This document shows, one piece after another, positions 55,366 to 64,000 of a stretch of 64,000 nucleotides of DNA; within the stretch, counting starts at the first letter, position 1; the number at the start of each line of letters is the position of its first letter. The notes under the pieces were generated by a model, which saw only the letters and a program-made list of their open reading frames with translations, was not told the origin of the DNA and did not search any database. Source of the DNA: Frigoribacterium faeni (GTDB lineage: Bacteria; Actinomycetota; Actinomycetes; Actinomycetales; Microbacteriaceae); assembly GCF_007988805.1 (NCBI RefSeq), contig NZ_BJUV01000007.1, forward strand, positions 1 through 64,000, written 5' to 3'. The translations under genes and the position numbers were made by a program.

Positions 55366-56781
55366 TCAGTCGTCGTCGAGGCCCAGCGCCGCGGTTCCCG
55401 ACACCCCGACGCCTGTCGTGACGGGCGCCTCGCGGTAGTAGCCCGACCCGTAGGCGTCGGTCGACTTCTTCTTGCTGCGGGTCATCGTCACGACCACGCC
55501 GAGACAGCGGATGCCTGCGATGTCGAACGCGCGGAGGGCGGCCGCGAGGTCCGTGCGCCGGGACCTCTTCGATGCGACGACCATGAGGATGCCGTTGGTG
55601 ACGGCGCCGAGCAGGGTCGCGTCGGCCACGGGCAGCACGGGAGGCGCGTCGATCAGGACGTAGTCGTAGCGCGCGGTCAGGGTCTCGATCAGCAGCTGCA
55701 TCTGCGACGAGCCGAGGAGCTCGCTGGGGTTCGGGGGGATGCTGCCCGCGGGCAGCACGGCGAGCCCGTGCGTGCCCCACTCCTGGAGCGCGTCGTCGAG
55801 CTCGAACCGGCCGATCAGGACGTCGGTCAGGCCGACGGCGCCCTCGAGCCCCATGATGTCGGCCACCCGAGGGCGACGGAGGTCGCCGTCGACGAGCGCC
55901 ACGCGGGCTCCCGTCTCGGACAGCACGACCGCGAGGTTGGTCACCGTCGTGGACTTCCCCTCGGACTGCTGCGCCGAGCTCACGACGAAGGCCCGGTTCG
56001 CGACGCCGTGGTCGATGAACCGGAGATTGGCCCGGATCGTGCGGAACGCCTCGGCCGCCCGGCCGTGCTGCATGTGGCGCACGATCAGCGGGCGTTCGGA
56101 GGTGCCCTTGACGAACGGCACCGAGCCGACGACCGGCGGCGCGAACGACGATTCGACGTCGGAGACCCCGTGGAGGCGCGTGTCGAGCAGGAGGCGCGCC
56201 ACGGCGAGCGAGATCCCGAGCAGGAGTCCGAGCATGGCGCCGATGACGACGTTGGTGCGCAGGGAGGGCGACGATCGGGTCTCAGGGATCTCGGCGGGTT
56301 CGGTCACGAGCAGGGTCACCGACGAGTCCCCCGAGCCCGCCGGACGCTCGATCTCGTTCTCGACGACGTCCCGGAAGCGCTCGCGCACCCGATCGGCGAT
56401 GTCGCGGGCCAGGACCGGATCGGGGTCGGTCGCCGAGATGTCGATGAGCACGCTGCGCGAGGGCGACGACGCCGAGACCTGCCGACGGAGATCGGCCGCG
56501 GTGAGCCCGAGATCGTCGGCGACCGGGTCGAGGACCGTCGACTTGGTGACCAGGTCGAGGTACGAACGGACGCGCTGCTCGGCGGCGTTCCCGCCCTGCA
56601 GCAGATCGTTCGCGCTCTGACTCACGGCGAGATCGACGGAGACGTAGACCTGCGTCGATGACGTGAACATCGGGGCCTGGACCGTGGCGAGGCCGGCCCC
56701 GCCCAGGGCGCCGACGACGAAGGACGCGAGCAGCAGCGGCCAGTTCTTCTTGGCGACGGTGGTGAAGGTGAGTGGGTTCAC
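55366..56781 (-). CDS. Polysaccharide co-polymerase fused to BY-kinase (Wzz/Wzc-like)
   Basis: The 471-residue membrane protein has an N-terminal Wzz domain with helices near residues 15-35 and 180-200, and a C-terminal tyrosine autokinase with Walker A SSAQQSEGKSTT, Walker A' ALVDGDLRRP and Walker B YVLIDAPPVLP. A short Tyr-containing tail (AYGSGYYRE) is the likely autophosphorylation cluster. Such proteins control exopolysaccharide chain length and export. The GTG at 56781 follows GGGAG. It is divergent from the polymerase-flippase-epimerase-glycosyltransferase genes, sharing an AT-rich 130-bp promoter gap with them. Confidence 0.93.
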   Translation of the reverse strand: MNPLTFTTVAKKNWPLLLASFVVGALGGAGLATVQAPMFTSSTQVYVSVDLAVSQSANDLLQGGNAAEQRVRSYLDLVTKSTVLDPVADDLGLTAADLRRQVSASSPSRSVLIDISATDPDPVLARDIADRVRERFRDVVENEIERPAGSGDSSVTLLVTEPAEIPETRSSPSLRTNVVIGAMLGLLLGISLAVARLLLDTRLHGVSDVESSFAPPVVGSVPFVKGTSERPLIVRHMQHGRAAEAFRTIRANLRFIDHGVANRAFVVSSAQQSEGKSTTVTNLAVVLSETGARVALVDGDLRRPRVADIMGLEGAVGLTDVLIGRFELDDALQEWGTHGLAVLPAGSIPPNPSELLGSSQMQLLIETLTARYDYVLIDAPPVLPVADATLLGAVTNGILMVVASKRSRRTDLAAALRAFDIAGIRCLGVVVTMTRSKKKSTDAYGSGYYREAPVTTGVGVSGTAALGLDDD

Positions 56782-56911
56782 GGTGCTCCCTGCGAGTGAC
56801 CGGACGTTGAATATGAGATATTCCAACACAACTGAGAATGCATCACAAGAGCAGAGACGAATCCTCGGATTTCCATTGCTAATATGAACGCGACATACTA
56901 ACATTTCGGGC
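56782..56911. promoter_or_regulatory. AT-rich divergent promoter region of the polysaccharide cluster
   Basis: This 130-bp gap is clearly less GC-rich than its surroundings. On the plus strand TAACAT (56899-56904) ends 7 nt before the polymerase ATG. On the minus side it contains CTGAGAATGC (56832-56841) and GATATTCCA (56817-56825), which also occur in front of the two large Ig-protein genes. Confidence 0.6.
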
Positions 56912-58336
56912 ATGTCCGTATCCACCCCTCTGAGTGCGCGCCGCGCGGCCACCGTCCTGGCCGTGGCGACGGTGCTGGTGTGGACCTTCGCGCACGGGGT
57001 GCCGACGGGCGTCGGGGCCGAGGCGGCGGCCTTCGCGACCGCGGTCGGCGCCGCCGCGGTATGCACGACGGTGCTCGTCGTCTCCGCTCCGCTCGGTCTC
57101 TGGAGCGGCGGTCCGATGTTCTTCGTCGTACTCGCGATCTTCCACGTCCCGCTTCCGGCGTTCCGGCTCCTCGATGCCGAGATGCCCGGAGACGACGTGG
57201 GCTACGTCGCGCTCTGGTTCGTCTCGAGCGATCAGGTCCTCCGAGCCGTGTGGCTCGTCGCGCAGGCCATGCTCGCCTTCACCGCCGGGTATCTCCTCCT
57301 GGCTCGGCGGACGACGGGGCCGGCCCTCTCCGCTCGGTGGCCCGCCCGACCCGAGGTGGACGGCATGGGCGCCTCCCTGGCTGCCGTCGGGACGACGATC
57401 GTGGTCACCACGGTCGTCTACGTGCTCGGCACGATCGCTCTGATGGAGCCGCAGCTCCTGCTGGGCCAGGGCGGCAAGCGGCTCTACGACGCGACCATCG
57501 CCTCCAATCCGTCCCTCACCGTCGGGGCCATGGGCATCCTGATCGGATCGTCGCTCGTCGCTGCGGGTGCGCCGTCCGTCGTCCGCACGGTCGGGCTCGC
57601 GTTCTTCGGCGCCTTCGCGGCCAGCACGCTGGTGATGGGCTCGCGCTCGTCGGCGCTCTACGCCATCGTCGGGCTGGTGGCCGTCCTGGCGCGATCGCGT
57701 CCGATGCCCCGTCAGGTCGTCGCGGTCGTCGCGGTGGTCGCCGGTCTCGTGCTGGTCAACGGGGTGCAGCAGATCCGTGACGAAGGGCTGGCCGAGACGG
57801 GCCTCGTCGAGATCGCCGGCTCGCCGCTGGCGGCCACGGTCGAGATGGGATCGACCCTCCGCCCCGTCATCGAGACCGTGGCCTGGTTCGACAACGGGGA
57901 GTCCCCCCGCCTCGGCGAGACCTTCGTCGCCGGTCCCATCCGGTTCGGCGAGCTCGTCGCCGGTGTCGACCGCCCTTATTCGGCCGTCGACCCGAGGCTG
58001 ATCGGAACGATGCTCCGCGAACGGGTCGAGCACTACGAGATCGGCTACTCGATCGTGGCCGAGGCGTTCCTCAACTTCGGCGCCGTCGGGTCCGCCGTCC
58101 TCTTCGTCGCCCTCGGGCTGCTGTTCGGTCGATGGGACGGCCGTCGTCTCGGATCGCCCACGGTGGCTGCCGTGTACGGGGTGGTCTACACCGCCGTGCT
58201 GGCGACCGTGCGGCAGTCCGCCAGCATCACCGTCACGACCTGCCTCCTCGGTGCGGCGGCCGTGGCCCTGGCGTGGTGGCTCTCGTCCGTCCGCGCGAAG
58301 GGCGCGCGACTCGATTCCTCCGGGGTCGGGCCGTGA
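56912..58336 (+). CDS. Wzy-like O-antigen/exopolysaccharide polymerase
   Basis: The 474-residue protein has about twelve hydrophobic helices and a large extracytoplasmic loop (about 310-370, with NGESPRLGETFVAGP), as in oligosaccharide repeat-unit polymerases. A MGSRSS motif and a late YEIGYSIVAEAFLNFG segment occur in O-antigen polysaccharide polymerases of actinobacteria. Sequence conservation in Wzy is low, so context (Wzz, flippase, epimerase, glycosyltransferase) carries weight. It is probably leaderless, with TAACAT 7 nt before the ATG. Confidence 0.82.
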   Translation: MSVSTPLSARRAATVLAVATVLVWTFAHGVPTGVGAEAAAFATAVGAAAVCTTVLVVSAPLGLWSGGPMFFVVLAIFHVPLPAFRLLDAEMPGDDVGYVALWFVSSDQVLRAVWLVAQAMLAFTAGYLLLARRTTGPALSARWPARPEVDGMGASLAAVGTTIVVTTVVYVLGTIALMEPQLLLGQGGKRLYDATIASNPSLTVGAMGILIGSSLVAAGAPSVVRTVGLAFFGAFAASTLVMGSRSSALYAIVGLVAVLARSRPMPRQVVAVVAVVAGLVLVNGVQQIRDEGLAETGLVEIAGSPLAATVEMGSTLRPVIETVAWFDNGESPRLGETFVAGPIRFGELVAGVDRPYSAVDPRLIGTMLRERVEHYEIGYSIVAEAFLNFGAVGSAVLFVALGLLFGRWDGRRLGSPTVAAVYGVVYTAVLATVRQSASITVTTCLLGAAAVALAWWLSSVRAKGARLDSSGVGP

Positions 58337-59706
58337 GCGCGCGGCCCGCACGCGCCTCCTGGTCGGGCCCCGCCGTGGCGGCCGTCTCCGGCCTCGCCGG
58401 GAAGGGCGTGCAGTTCCTCGCGCTCACCGCGCTCGCCCTCGTCGTCTCGCCGGCCCAGTTCGGACTCTTCTCGCTCGTGCAGGCGCTCGTGTTCGGCGTC
58501 GCCAGTCTCAGCGCTTCGGCGTTCGCGGTCTCCGCGGCGTCCTCGACCGCTCGACGTCGCGACGTCGCGGTCGGTGCCGGCACGACGAGCGCCCCCGACG
58601 GCGTCCTCGACGCCGTGGGTCATTCCCTCCGTGGTCGCCGGCGCTGGTTCGCGCTCGTCGCCCTGGTCGACGGCGTGGTCGTCGCGGTCGGTCTCGCGTT
58701 CGTCTACGGGCACCCCGAGCAGGCCGGCGTCGCGTTCGTGATCGGTGCGGCGGCGGCGGGCATCACCGTGACCGACACGGTCGTCGGCACCCTCGCCGGG
58801 GCGGGTCGCACGGTCGCCACGGCGGTGATCGACGCGTCGAGAGGACTCGCGGGCGGTCTGCTCGCGGTGGTCGGCGGGCTCGCGGGCGGCGCGCTCGGCG
58901 CAGCCTCCGGTCTGGTCGTGCTCGACGCGTCGATCGCCCTCGTCGCCCTGGTCGTCACGGCGTGGCGCGGGAGCGCGGTCCGCCGGGACCGCCCGATGCC
59001 GGGAACCGAGGAGGCGGGGGTGGCGTCCTCGGCGCCCCCTCGGGTCTCCGAGGCCGCATCCGACGCGGAGCGGACCCGGCACGACCGACGCGTGACGCTG
59101 ACCGGCGTGAGCGCCGCCTCCCTCGGGCAGATCGCGCCGTGGGTCCTGCTCTGGTCGCTGCAGGCCGTGGGCGGTCTCGAGGCCGTCGCGACCTTCGGCG
59201 TGGCCAACCGGTTCGCGGCGCTGGTGCTGCTCGTGCCGGTGTACCTCGGCAAGAACCTCGTCGGACGACTGGTCGTCGATCCGGCGACCGGCCGCTCGGT
59301 CCTCCGGGCCGACGTCTTCGTGGCGTGGGTCGGAGGCGTGTGCGTCCTCGCCGCCGTCGCGGCCGGTGCCGTCCAGTGGTTCGCGCTCGGTCCGCTGGCC
59401 GAGCGGTACCCCGGGGTCGCGGCCGTTGGGGTCGTCCTGCTGGCCGCGGCGGTCGTGCGCGGGACGGCCACGAGCCTGTCGATGGTGTGCGCGGCTCGGG
59501 GGCGTCTCGCGGCCTGGGTGCTCAGCGACGTCGCCGCCACCGTCGTCTCGGTGTCCCTCTGCGTCCTCGCGGCGGTGTCGACGGCGGCGGGGGACGCCGA
59601 ATACCTCCTGTACCTCTCCGTGCCGGCCGGGGCCATCGCCTGCGCGCTGGTGCGGGGCGCGAGCCTCATGGGCTCGAATCGATCATCGAAGGTGAATAAA
59701 CAATGA
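58333..59706 (+). CDS. Polysaccharide flippase (Wzx/MATE-like)
   Basis: The 457-residue protein has twelve to fourteen predicted helices and the opening SGLAGKGVQFLALTALALVVSPAQFGLFSLVQ, which is typical of Wzx/polysaccharide biosynthesis flippases. An Arg/Glu-rich cytoplasmic loop lies near residues 215-255. It should move lipid-linked repeat units across the membrane. The GTG at 58333 overlaps the polymerase stop as GTGA. The first residues ARPARASW contain a variant of the dispersed word. Confidence 0.85.
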   Translation: MSARPARASWSGPAVAAVSGLAGKGVQFLALTALALVVSPAQFGLFSLVQALVFGVASLSASAFAVSAASSTARRRDVAVGAGTTSAPDGVLDAVGHSLRGRRRWFALVALVDGVVVAVGLAFVYGHPEQAGVAFVIGAAAAGITVTDTVVGTLAGAGRTVATAVIDASRGLAGGLLAVVGGLAGGALGAASGLVVLDASIALVALVVTAWRGSAVRRDRPMPGTEEAGVASSAPPRVSEAASDAERTRHDRRVTLTGVSAASLGQIAPWVLLWSLQAVGGLEAVATFGVANRFAALVLLVPVYLGKNLVGRLVVDPATGRSVLRADVFVAWVGGVCVLAAVAAGAVQWFALGPLAERYPGVAAVGVVLLAAAVVRGTATSLSMVCAARGRLAAWVLSDVAATVVSVSLCVLAAVSTAAGDAEYLLYLSVPAGAIACALVRGASLMGSNRSSKVNKQ

Positions 59707-59755
59707 GCTGTTCTACCGATCTGGTCGGAATTGGGCCAGACGAACGGGGGCGGTC

Positions 59756-60769
59756 GTGACGGTCCTCATCACCGGCGGTGCCGGATTCATCGGCAGCACG
59801 GTCGCGTCGGCCTGCGCCGACCGCGGACATGAGGTCGTGGTCCTCGACGACCTCTCCACCGGGACCCCCGTCTTCGCCGCGCGGCACCGGTTCTACCGCG
59901 GTGACATCGCCGACGCCGACCTGATCGACCGCATCGTCCGCGAGAACCCCGACATCACGACGGTCGTGCACTGCGCCGCCCGGATCGTCGTACCCGAGTC
60001 GGTCGCCGACCCGTTCGGCTACTTCGACAGCAACGTGGCCCGCACGGTGTCGCTGCTGCAGGGCCTGGCCCGAAACGGGATCGACCGCGTCGTCTTCAGC
60101 TCCTCCGCCGCGATCTACGACACGCCCGCCGACGGGGTCGTCGCCGAGGGCTCCCCGCTCGCGCCGCCGAGCCCGTACGCCGACACGAAGGCGGTCATCG
60201 AGCGGGTCCTCGCAGCCGGTGCGGGTGCCGGCCTCCTGCGGGCCGTTGCCCTGCGCTACTTCAACCCGATCGGGGCGGACCCTCGTCTCCGCACGGGGTT
60301 GCAGGTCCCGACACCGAGCCACGCGCTGGGCAAGCTCATCTCGGCTTGGCGGGCGGACGAGCCCTTCGTCGTCACCGGCACCGACTGGCCCACCCGCGAC
60401 GGCTCGGGGGTGCGCGACTACGTGCACGTCTGGGACCTCGCCGAGGCCCACGCCCTCGTGGTCGATCGGTTCGACGACGTCGTCGACGAGCGGGAGCCCT
60501 TCCGTGCCGTGAACCTCGGCACCGGCCAGGGCACGACCGTCCTGGAGCTCGTCGAGGCGTTCGGTCGGGTGGCGGGCGGCCTGCCCCGCGTCGAGATCGG
60601 GGCCGCCCGCGCCGGTGACACCGCGGGCGCGTTCGCCGACGTCTCCCTCGCTCGCGAGCTCCTCGGGTGGGAGGCGCGGCTGACCGTCGACGAGGGCATC
60701 GCGGACTCGCTGCGCTGGTCCGACCTCGCGCGCCGACAGGGCCTCTTCGCGCCCGCGCCGTCGCCCTGA
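59756..60769 (+). CDS. galE: NAD-dependent epimerase, UDP-glucose 4-epimerase type
   Basis: The 337-residue extended short-chain dehydrogenase has the NAD motif GGAGFIG (residues 7-13), the catalytic SSSAAIYD and Tyr-Lys pair in SPYADTK, and LRYFNPIGADP, all typical of GalE. It interconverts UDP-glucose and UDP-galactose (or the GlcNAc/GalNAc pair) for the polysaccharide. The GTG at 59756 is preceded by a G-rich site. A 49-bp gap with an AATGA-GTTCT stretch separates it from the flippase. Confidence 0.9.
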   Translation: MTVLITGGAGFIGSTVASACADRGHEVVVLDDLSTGTPVFAARHRFYRGDIADADLIDRIVRENPDITTVVHCAARIVVPESVADPFGYFDSNVARTVSLLQGLARNGIDRVVFSSSAAIYDTPADGVVAEGSPLAPPSPYADTKAVIERVLAAGAGAGLLRAVALRYFNPIGADPRLRTGLQVPTPSHALGKLISAWRADEPFVVTGTDWPTRDGSGVRDYVHVWDLAEAHALVVDRFDDVVDEREPFRAVNLGTGQGTTVLELVEAFGRVAGGLPRVEIGAARAGDTAGAFADVSLARELLGWEARLTVDEGIADSLRWSDLARRQGLFAPAPSP

Positions 60770-60824
60770 TCCCCTGCTCACCGCTCATCCCCTTCTCACC
60801 ACCCGAACCCCGACTGGAGCCCCC

Positions 60825-61814
60825 ATGCGTGTCCTCCTCGACGCCGCGATCTTCGGCCTGCCCGACGACTTCCGAGCCCGCAACCTGCAGGAGTCGGGCG
60901 AGTCGCTCCTCCTCGACGGGCTGCTGCGCGCCGGTGTCGACGCCACGCCCGTCGCCCCCGCGCTGCACAACTCGTGGCGCGGCTACGACGTGGTGCACCT
61001 CAACCACCTCACGAGGTCGTGCGTCCGCCTGCTCGCGCCGACCCGGTCCCGGGTCGTCTTCACGCGCCACAAGACGGAGGCGCCGTCGTCCCGTCGGCAG
61101 CAGCGCGTGCTCGAGGGCGCCTACCGGCACAGCGACGCGCTCGTCGTGATGAGCGAGACGGAGCGCGAGCTCGTGCCCTCCTCGGTCGACCGCGACCGGC
61201 TGCACGTCATCGCCAACGGCGTCGAGCAGTCGCACTTCCCCGCCCGCCCCCGTCGGCGTCCGGCCGACGGGCGGCCCTGGCGTCTGCTGTCGGTCGGGCA
61301 GCTGATCGACCTCAAGCGGGTGGACCTGACCGTGCGGCTCGTGGCGGATCTCCGCCGGGCCGGCGTCCGGGTGGAGCTCGACGTGGTGTCTCAGCGCGAG
61401 ACCCTCCGCCCCGAGCTCGAACGGCTCGCGGTCGAGCTCGGCGTGGCCGATGCGATCCGCTTCGTCGGCCCGGCCACCCGGGTGGAGCTCGGGCAGCGCA
61501 TGCTCGACGCCCACTTCCTGGTGCTCGCGTCGCGCACGGAGGCGCAGCCGACCGTCGTCACCGAGGCCGGATTCTCGGCTCTGCCCGTGATCTCGTTCCG
61601 GGTCGGCGGCGTCGTCGAGCAGCTGCCGGCGGCTCATCCCCTGCTCGAGGTGCCCGACGTGCGTGGGCTGCTGCCGCTGACGCTCGACCTGATGCGCGAC
61701 TACGAGCGCGTGTCGGAGGCATTCGCCGAGAACGCCGGACCCCTGCGCGAGCGCTTCTCGATCGAGCGGATGGTCGCCGCCCACCTCGACCTCTACGCGC
61801 GCCTCCTCGGTTGA
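60825..61814 (+). CDS. Family-4 (GT-B) glycosyltransferase
   Basis: The 329-residue protein has the GT-B fold: an N-terminal half with VVHLNHLTRS and a C-terminal nucleotide-sugar half with LLSVGQLIDLKRVDLTVRLV and the SRTEAQPTVVTEAG motif (equivalent to the EX7E region). It should add a sugar to the repeat unit. The ATG at 60825 has only a weak GGAG upstream. It is the last gene of the cluster and is followed by a bidirectional hairpin. Confidence 0.88.
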   Translation: MRVLLDAAIFGLPDDFRARNLQESGESLLLDGLLRAGVDATPVAPALHNSWRGYDVVHLNHLTRSCVRLLAPTRSRVVFTRHKTEAPSSRRQQRVLEGAYRHSDALVVMSETERELVPSSVDRDRLHVIANGVEQSHFPARPRRRPADGRPWRLLSVGQLIDLKRVDLTVRLVADLRRAGVRVELDVVSQRETLRPELERLAVELGVADAIRFVGPATRVELGQRMLDAHFLVLASRTEAQPTVVTEAGFSALPVISFRVGGVVEQLPAAHPLLEVPDVRGLLPLTLDLMRDYERVSEAFAENAGPLRERFSIERMVAAHLDLYARLLG

Positions 61815-61842
61815 GGCGACGTGACGGCGACGGCCACGGAGA

Positions 61843-61872
61843 GCCCGTCGGGTCGTCACCGATCCGACGGGC
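61843..61872. terminator. Hairpin between convergent glycosyltransferase and nitroreductase genes
   Basis: GCCCGTCGG (61843-61851) pairs with 61864-61872 over 9 bp with a 12-nt loop. Confidence 0.7.
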
Positions 61873-61878
61873 CGCCGG

Positions 61879-62481
61879 TCAGTCGCGCGCCAGCACGAGC
61901 TCGCTGAGGGGCAGGCGCGTGCGCGGTGCGACCTCGCGCTCCGCGAGGGCCTCGACGAGCTTGTCGGCGGCGTCGACGACGCCCACCGCGGTGATGGTCA
62001 TCGGCTTGAGGTTCTCCGCGAGGTCGAATGCGGCGACGATGGTGTCCCACTCGACGCCGGCCATCTGGTGGGTGTGCAGCCCCTCGGCCTGGGCCTGGAC
62101 GCTCAGGTGGGCCACTGCCTGGCCGAGGTCGTACTCGGCGTAGGCGCGGACGTCGCCATCGACGGAGGAGGTCTCGGCGATCGCGATGATCAGGGCGGAG
62201 GCGTTGACGGCCCACGCGGCGTTGAAGCCCATGAGCGCGCCCACGACGGTGTCGAAGTGGTGGCTGCCGCGACGCGCGACGACGAACCGACGCGGTTGCG
62301 TGTTGCTGGCCGACGGCGCCCAGCGCGCGGCCTCGAGCAGAGCGTCGATCTGCGCGTCGCTCACGGTGGCGGTGGGGTCGAACGACCGCGGGCTCCAGCG
62401 GGTCTCGAGCTCGCGCACGATCGGGGCGGCGGTCTCCGCGGTGCGGACGGTGGAGGGGAGGGTGGACTCGGAGATCGACAT
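61879..62481 (-). CDS. Nitroreductase-family flavoprotein
   Basis: The 200-residue protein has the FMN-dependent nitroreductase fold: TRWSPRSFD at the N-terminus, EAARWAPSASNTQPRRFVV for FMN binding, a central DLGQAVAHLSVQAQAEGLHTHQM and a short C-terminal LPLSELVLARD. It should reduce nitro compounds, quinones or a similar acceptor using NAD(P)H. The ATG at 62481 is used; the reading frame extends further upstream without a better start. It stands alone, divergent from no clear partner. Confidence 0.9.
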   Translation of the reverse strand: MSISESTLPSTVRTAETAAPIVRELETRWSPRSFDPTATVSDAQIDALLEAARWAPSASNTQPRRFVVARRGSHHFDTVVGALMGFNAAWAVNASALIIAIAETSSVDGDVRAYAEYDLGQAVAHLSVQAQAEGLHTHQMAGVEWDTIVAAFDLAENLKPMTITAVGVVDAADKLVEALAEREVAPRTRLPLSELVLARD

Positions 62482-62592
62482 GGAGCCGGCTTTCTGGGGG
62501 AGGGACGGACACGGTCGGGCGCGACGTCGGGCCACGGTCATCGCAACACGCGATCCGCCGTGAGTATTTCCCGTCGTCTCGACCGCGCCCTC

Positions 62593-62658
62593 CCGCGCCT
62601 CGGCCGGTCGGAGCGACCCGTCCGCCCGGGTCGACCGGCCCTCCCCGAGGAGGCGCGG
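62593..62658 (-). terminator. Possible hairpin after the partial Ig-type gene
   Basis: CCGCGCCTC and GGCCGGTCG at 62593-62610 pair with 62632-62658, with a bulge of nine bases. The right arm holds a GGAGGCGCGG word. Confidence 0.5.
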
Positions 62659-64000
62659 TCAGCTCCGGGCGGTCACGGTCGCCCCGTCGACGGTGCCGGT
62701 CAGGACCCAGTCGAGGGAGCCGCCCCCGGATGGCAGGTCCCGCGGCACGGTGACCGAGGGGGCCCAGCGCAGCTGCGTCCCCGCCGGGAGGCCCAGACCG
62801 CTGGTCGAGCGGACGGTGAACGTGAGGGTGGCGCCGGAGTCGCTGCGGACGGCGCCGTCGACCACGATGGCGTCGGTGGCGACCCACTCGCCGCCGGGCC
62901 GGCGCAGCTCGGTGACCAGCGCCTCCTGATGGTCGGCGAAGCGCGTGCCCGTGGGCGCGGTGAGCTCGAGTGCGCCGGCGAGCGACTCGACGGAGGGACG
63001 GATCTGGACGGCGAACGGCACCTCGCCCGTGCCTCCCTGAGTCAGAGCGACCGTGCCGTCGGCGGGGACGGCCGTGATCGGCTCGACCCGGTCGGTCCGG
63101 ACGGAGATCGGGGTGCTGGCGAGCAGGGTCGATCCGTCGAGCGACGTGATCGCCGCCCACCCGTCGCTCAGCTCCGCATCGGCGGGAGCGTCGGGGTCGA
63201 TGGCGAACGAGACGGCGAGGTAGTTGTCCGCGCCCGGCCCGAAGGTCATCGTGCCCGCGCCGGTCCTGTTGGTCACGGTCACGGTGCGACGGTCGTCGTC
63301 GTACGAGTAGTCCATGGCGGTCCAGCGGTGATCGTCCCGCGTTCGGCGGACCTGGACGTCGGCGATGGCGGTGCCGGCGGGGGCGTCGACGGTGATGATG
63401 CCGTGACGGGCCGGGCTCACCTCGATGCGGGCCAGGCCGGTCGTCCGACCGACGGCTCCGGTCGCCGTCGTCGAGGTCGCTCCCGTGCCCGGCACCGACG
63501 ACGCCTCGACGAGTCTCGAGCCGTCGACTCGGAGCGTGCGTGTCGTCGCGGTGCTGCGCGGCTGCTCGACGTCGTCGGCCCACCAGACCAGACGGGTGCT
63601 CGCCTCGCGGTGGCGGACGACGACGTACCAGCCGTCGCCGACCGTCGTCCCGTCGAACGCGGCGGCCGCCGCGTGAGCGGTCTGCTGGCCCTGCACCGAG
63701 AACGACGCCCTCTCGTCGCCGCGCTCGTCGTAGACCGTCGCCCCGACGTACTCCTGGCCGGGGAAGTAATCATGGGCGGGGTAGCCCGACGAGGCGAACA
63801 GGCGCAGCTCGCTCGTGGCGGGGGCGTAGGCGAGGCGAGCGATGTCGCGGCCGCTGATCCCGACGTAGTGGAACGAGTCACCGGCCCGGACGGTGACCGG
63901 GGTCGTGTAGAACTCGCGCACCCCGGCGTGGTTGACGACGGTCACATCGACCGCCCCCACGCCGGTCCCCGGGCGAACGGCGCGGATCGAGTGATCGGCG
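62659..64000 (-). CDS. Ig-type secreted protein, 3' part (truncated by the window edge)
   Basis: At least 447 residues are readable and the frame runs off the right end, so the start is not in the window. The part seen has an Ig-type fold with VRAGDSFHYVGISGRDI, a lipid- or sugar-protein-like SGYPAHDYFPGQEY, and domains with DAPAGTAIADVQVRRT and ELTAPTGTRFADHQ that match the middle domains of Ig proteins A and B. It ends without the six 91-residue repeats those proteins have and without a wall anchor. It is thus a third large relative of the family. Confidence 0.75.
   Translation of the reverse strand, partial: ADHSIRAVRPGTGVGAVDVTVVNHAGVREFYTTPVTVRAGDSFHYVGISGRDIARLAYAPATSELRLFASSGYPAHDYFPGQEYVGATVYDERGDERASFSVQGQQTAHAAAAAFDGTTVGDGWYVVVRHREASTRLVWWADDVEQPRSTATTRTLRVDGSRLVEASSVPGTGATSTTATGAVGRTTGLARIEVSPARHGIITVDAPAGTAIADVQVRRTRDDHRWTAMDYSYDDDRRTVTVTNRTGAGTMTFGPGADNYLAVSFAIDPDAPADAELSDGWAAITSLDGSTLLASTPISVRTDRVEPITAVPADGTVALTQGGTGEVPFAVQIRPSVESLAGALELTAPTGTRFADHQEALVTELRRPGGEWVATDAIVVDGAVRSDSGATLTFTVRSTSGLGLPAGTQLRWAPSVTVPRDLPSGGGSLDWVLTGTVDGATVTARS

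Noticed and set aside
59694-59716. A further copy of the Ig-promoter element before galE
   Set aside because: AATGA and GTTCT occur but the spacing differs by two bases and the orientation relative to the gene is opposite, so the match is too weak.

Overview
The window is about 72% GC with short intergenic gaps, many GTG starts and several leaderless genes. Together with an HspR/HAIR heat-shock regulon, an Rpf-type LysM protein and an LAXTG-type anchor, this points to a Gram-positive actinobacterium. Protein resemblance suggests the family Microbacteriaceae (Curtobacterium, Frigoribacterium or Rathayibacter-like); the genus cannot be fixed from the sequence alone.

Layout. 1-3 kb: PEP mutase/isocitrate lyase-like enzyme and acetyl-CoA synthetase on the minus strand. 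3-9.4 kb: exported or membrane proteins, namely a wall-anchored subtilase, an acyltransferase-3/SGNH protein and an Rpf-LysM protein with a structured leader. 9.4-20 kb: a LacI regulator, a flavohemoglobin, and a six-gene operon (family-5 solute-binding lipoprotein, two permeases, fused double ATPase, alpha/beta hydrolase, GH1 beta-glucosidase) behind a LacI-type operator; the likely role is uptake and cleavage of beta-glucosides. 20-27.6 kb: Eis-like acetyltransferase, DsbA-like and LCP proteins, a broken 3' copy and an intact copy of an Ig-repeat exoprotein, and an MFS transporter. 27.6-32 kb: dnaK-grpE-dnaJ-hspR with two HAIR boxes. 32-33.2 kb: M20 deacylase, followed by an 8-bp minisatellite. 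33.4-42.7 kb: a LacI gene divergent from an RbsABC-like transporter operon that also carries a phosphotriesterase-family hydrolase, a glutamine-amidotransferase-like protein, a TenA-like protein, a mutarotase-like protein and an M28 peptidase. I cannot name its substrate, and it is the best candidate here for an undescribed pathway. 42.8-44.4 kb: RsmC-like methyltransferase and a small conserved protein. 44.5-52.3 kb: two large paralogous secreted Ig-repeat proteins flanking a small DUF3060-like lipoprotein. 52.5-55.3 kb: HAIR-controlled short ClpB and a stand-alone trpF. 55.4-61.8 kb: exopolysaccharide genes (Wzz/BY-kinase, Wzy-like polymerase, flippase, GalE-like epimerase, glycosyltransferase). 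61.9-64 kb: nitroreductase and the 3' part of another Ig-type exoprotein that runs off the window.

Three themes cross the window. A 14-bp word (AGGAGGCGCGGGTC) occurs exactly eight times, with more than thirty shorter relatives, often at protein ends or intergenic. Eight genes have a -10-like hexamer 6 or 7 nt before the start codon and no Shine-Dalgarno, which fits leaderless transcription. The large Ig exoproteins and the polysaccharide kinase share short promoter-region words, which hints at co-regulation of surface components. No tRNA, rRNA, CRISPR array, insertion sequence or prophage was seen.
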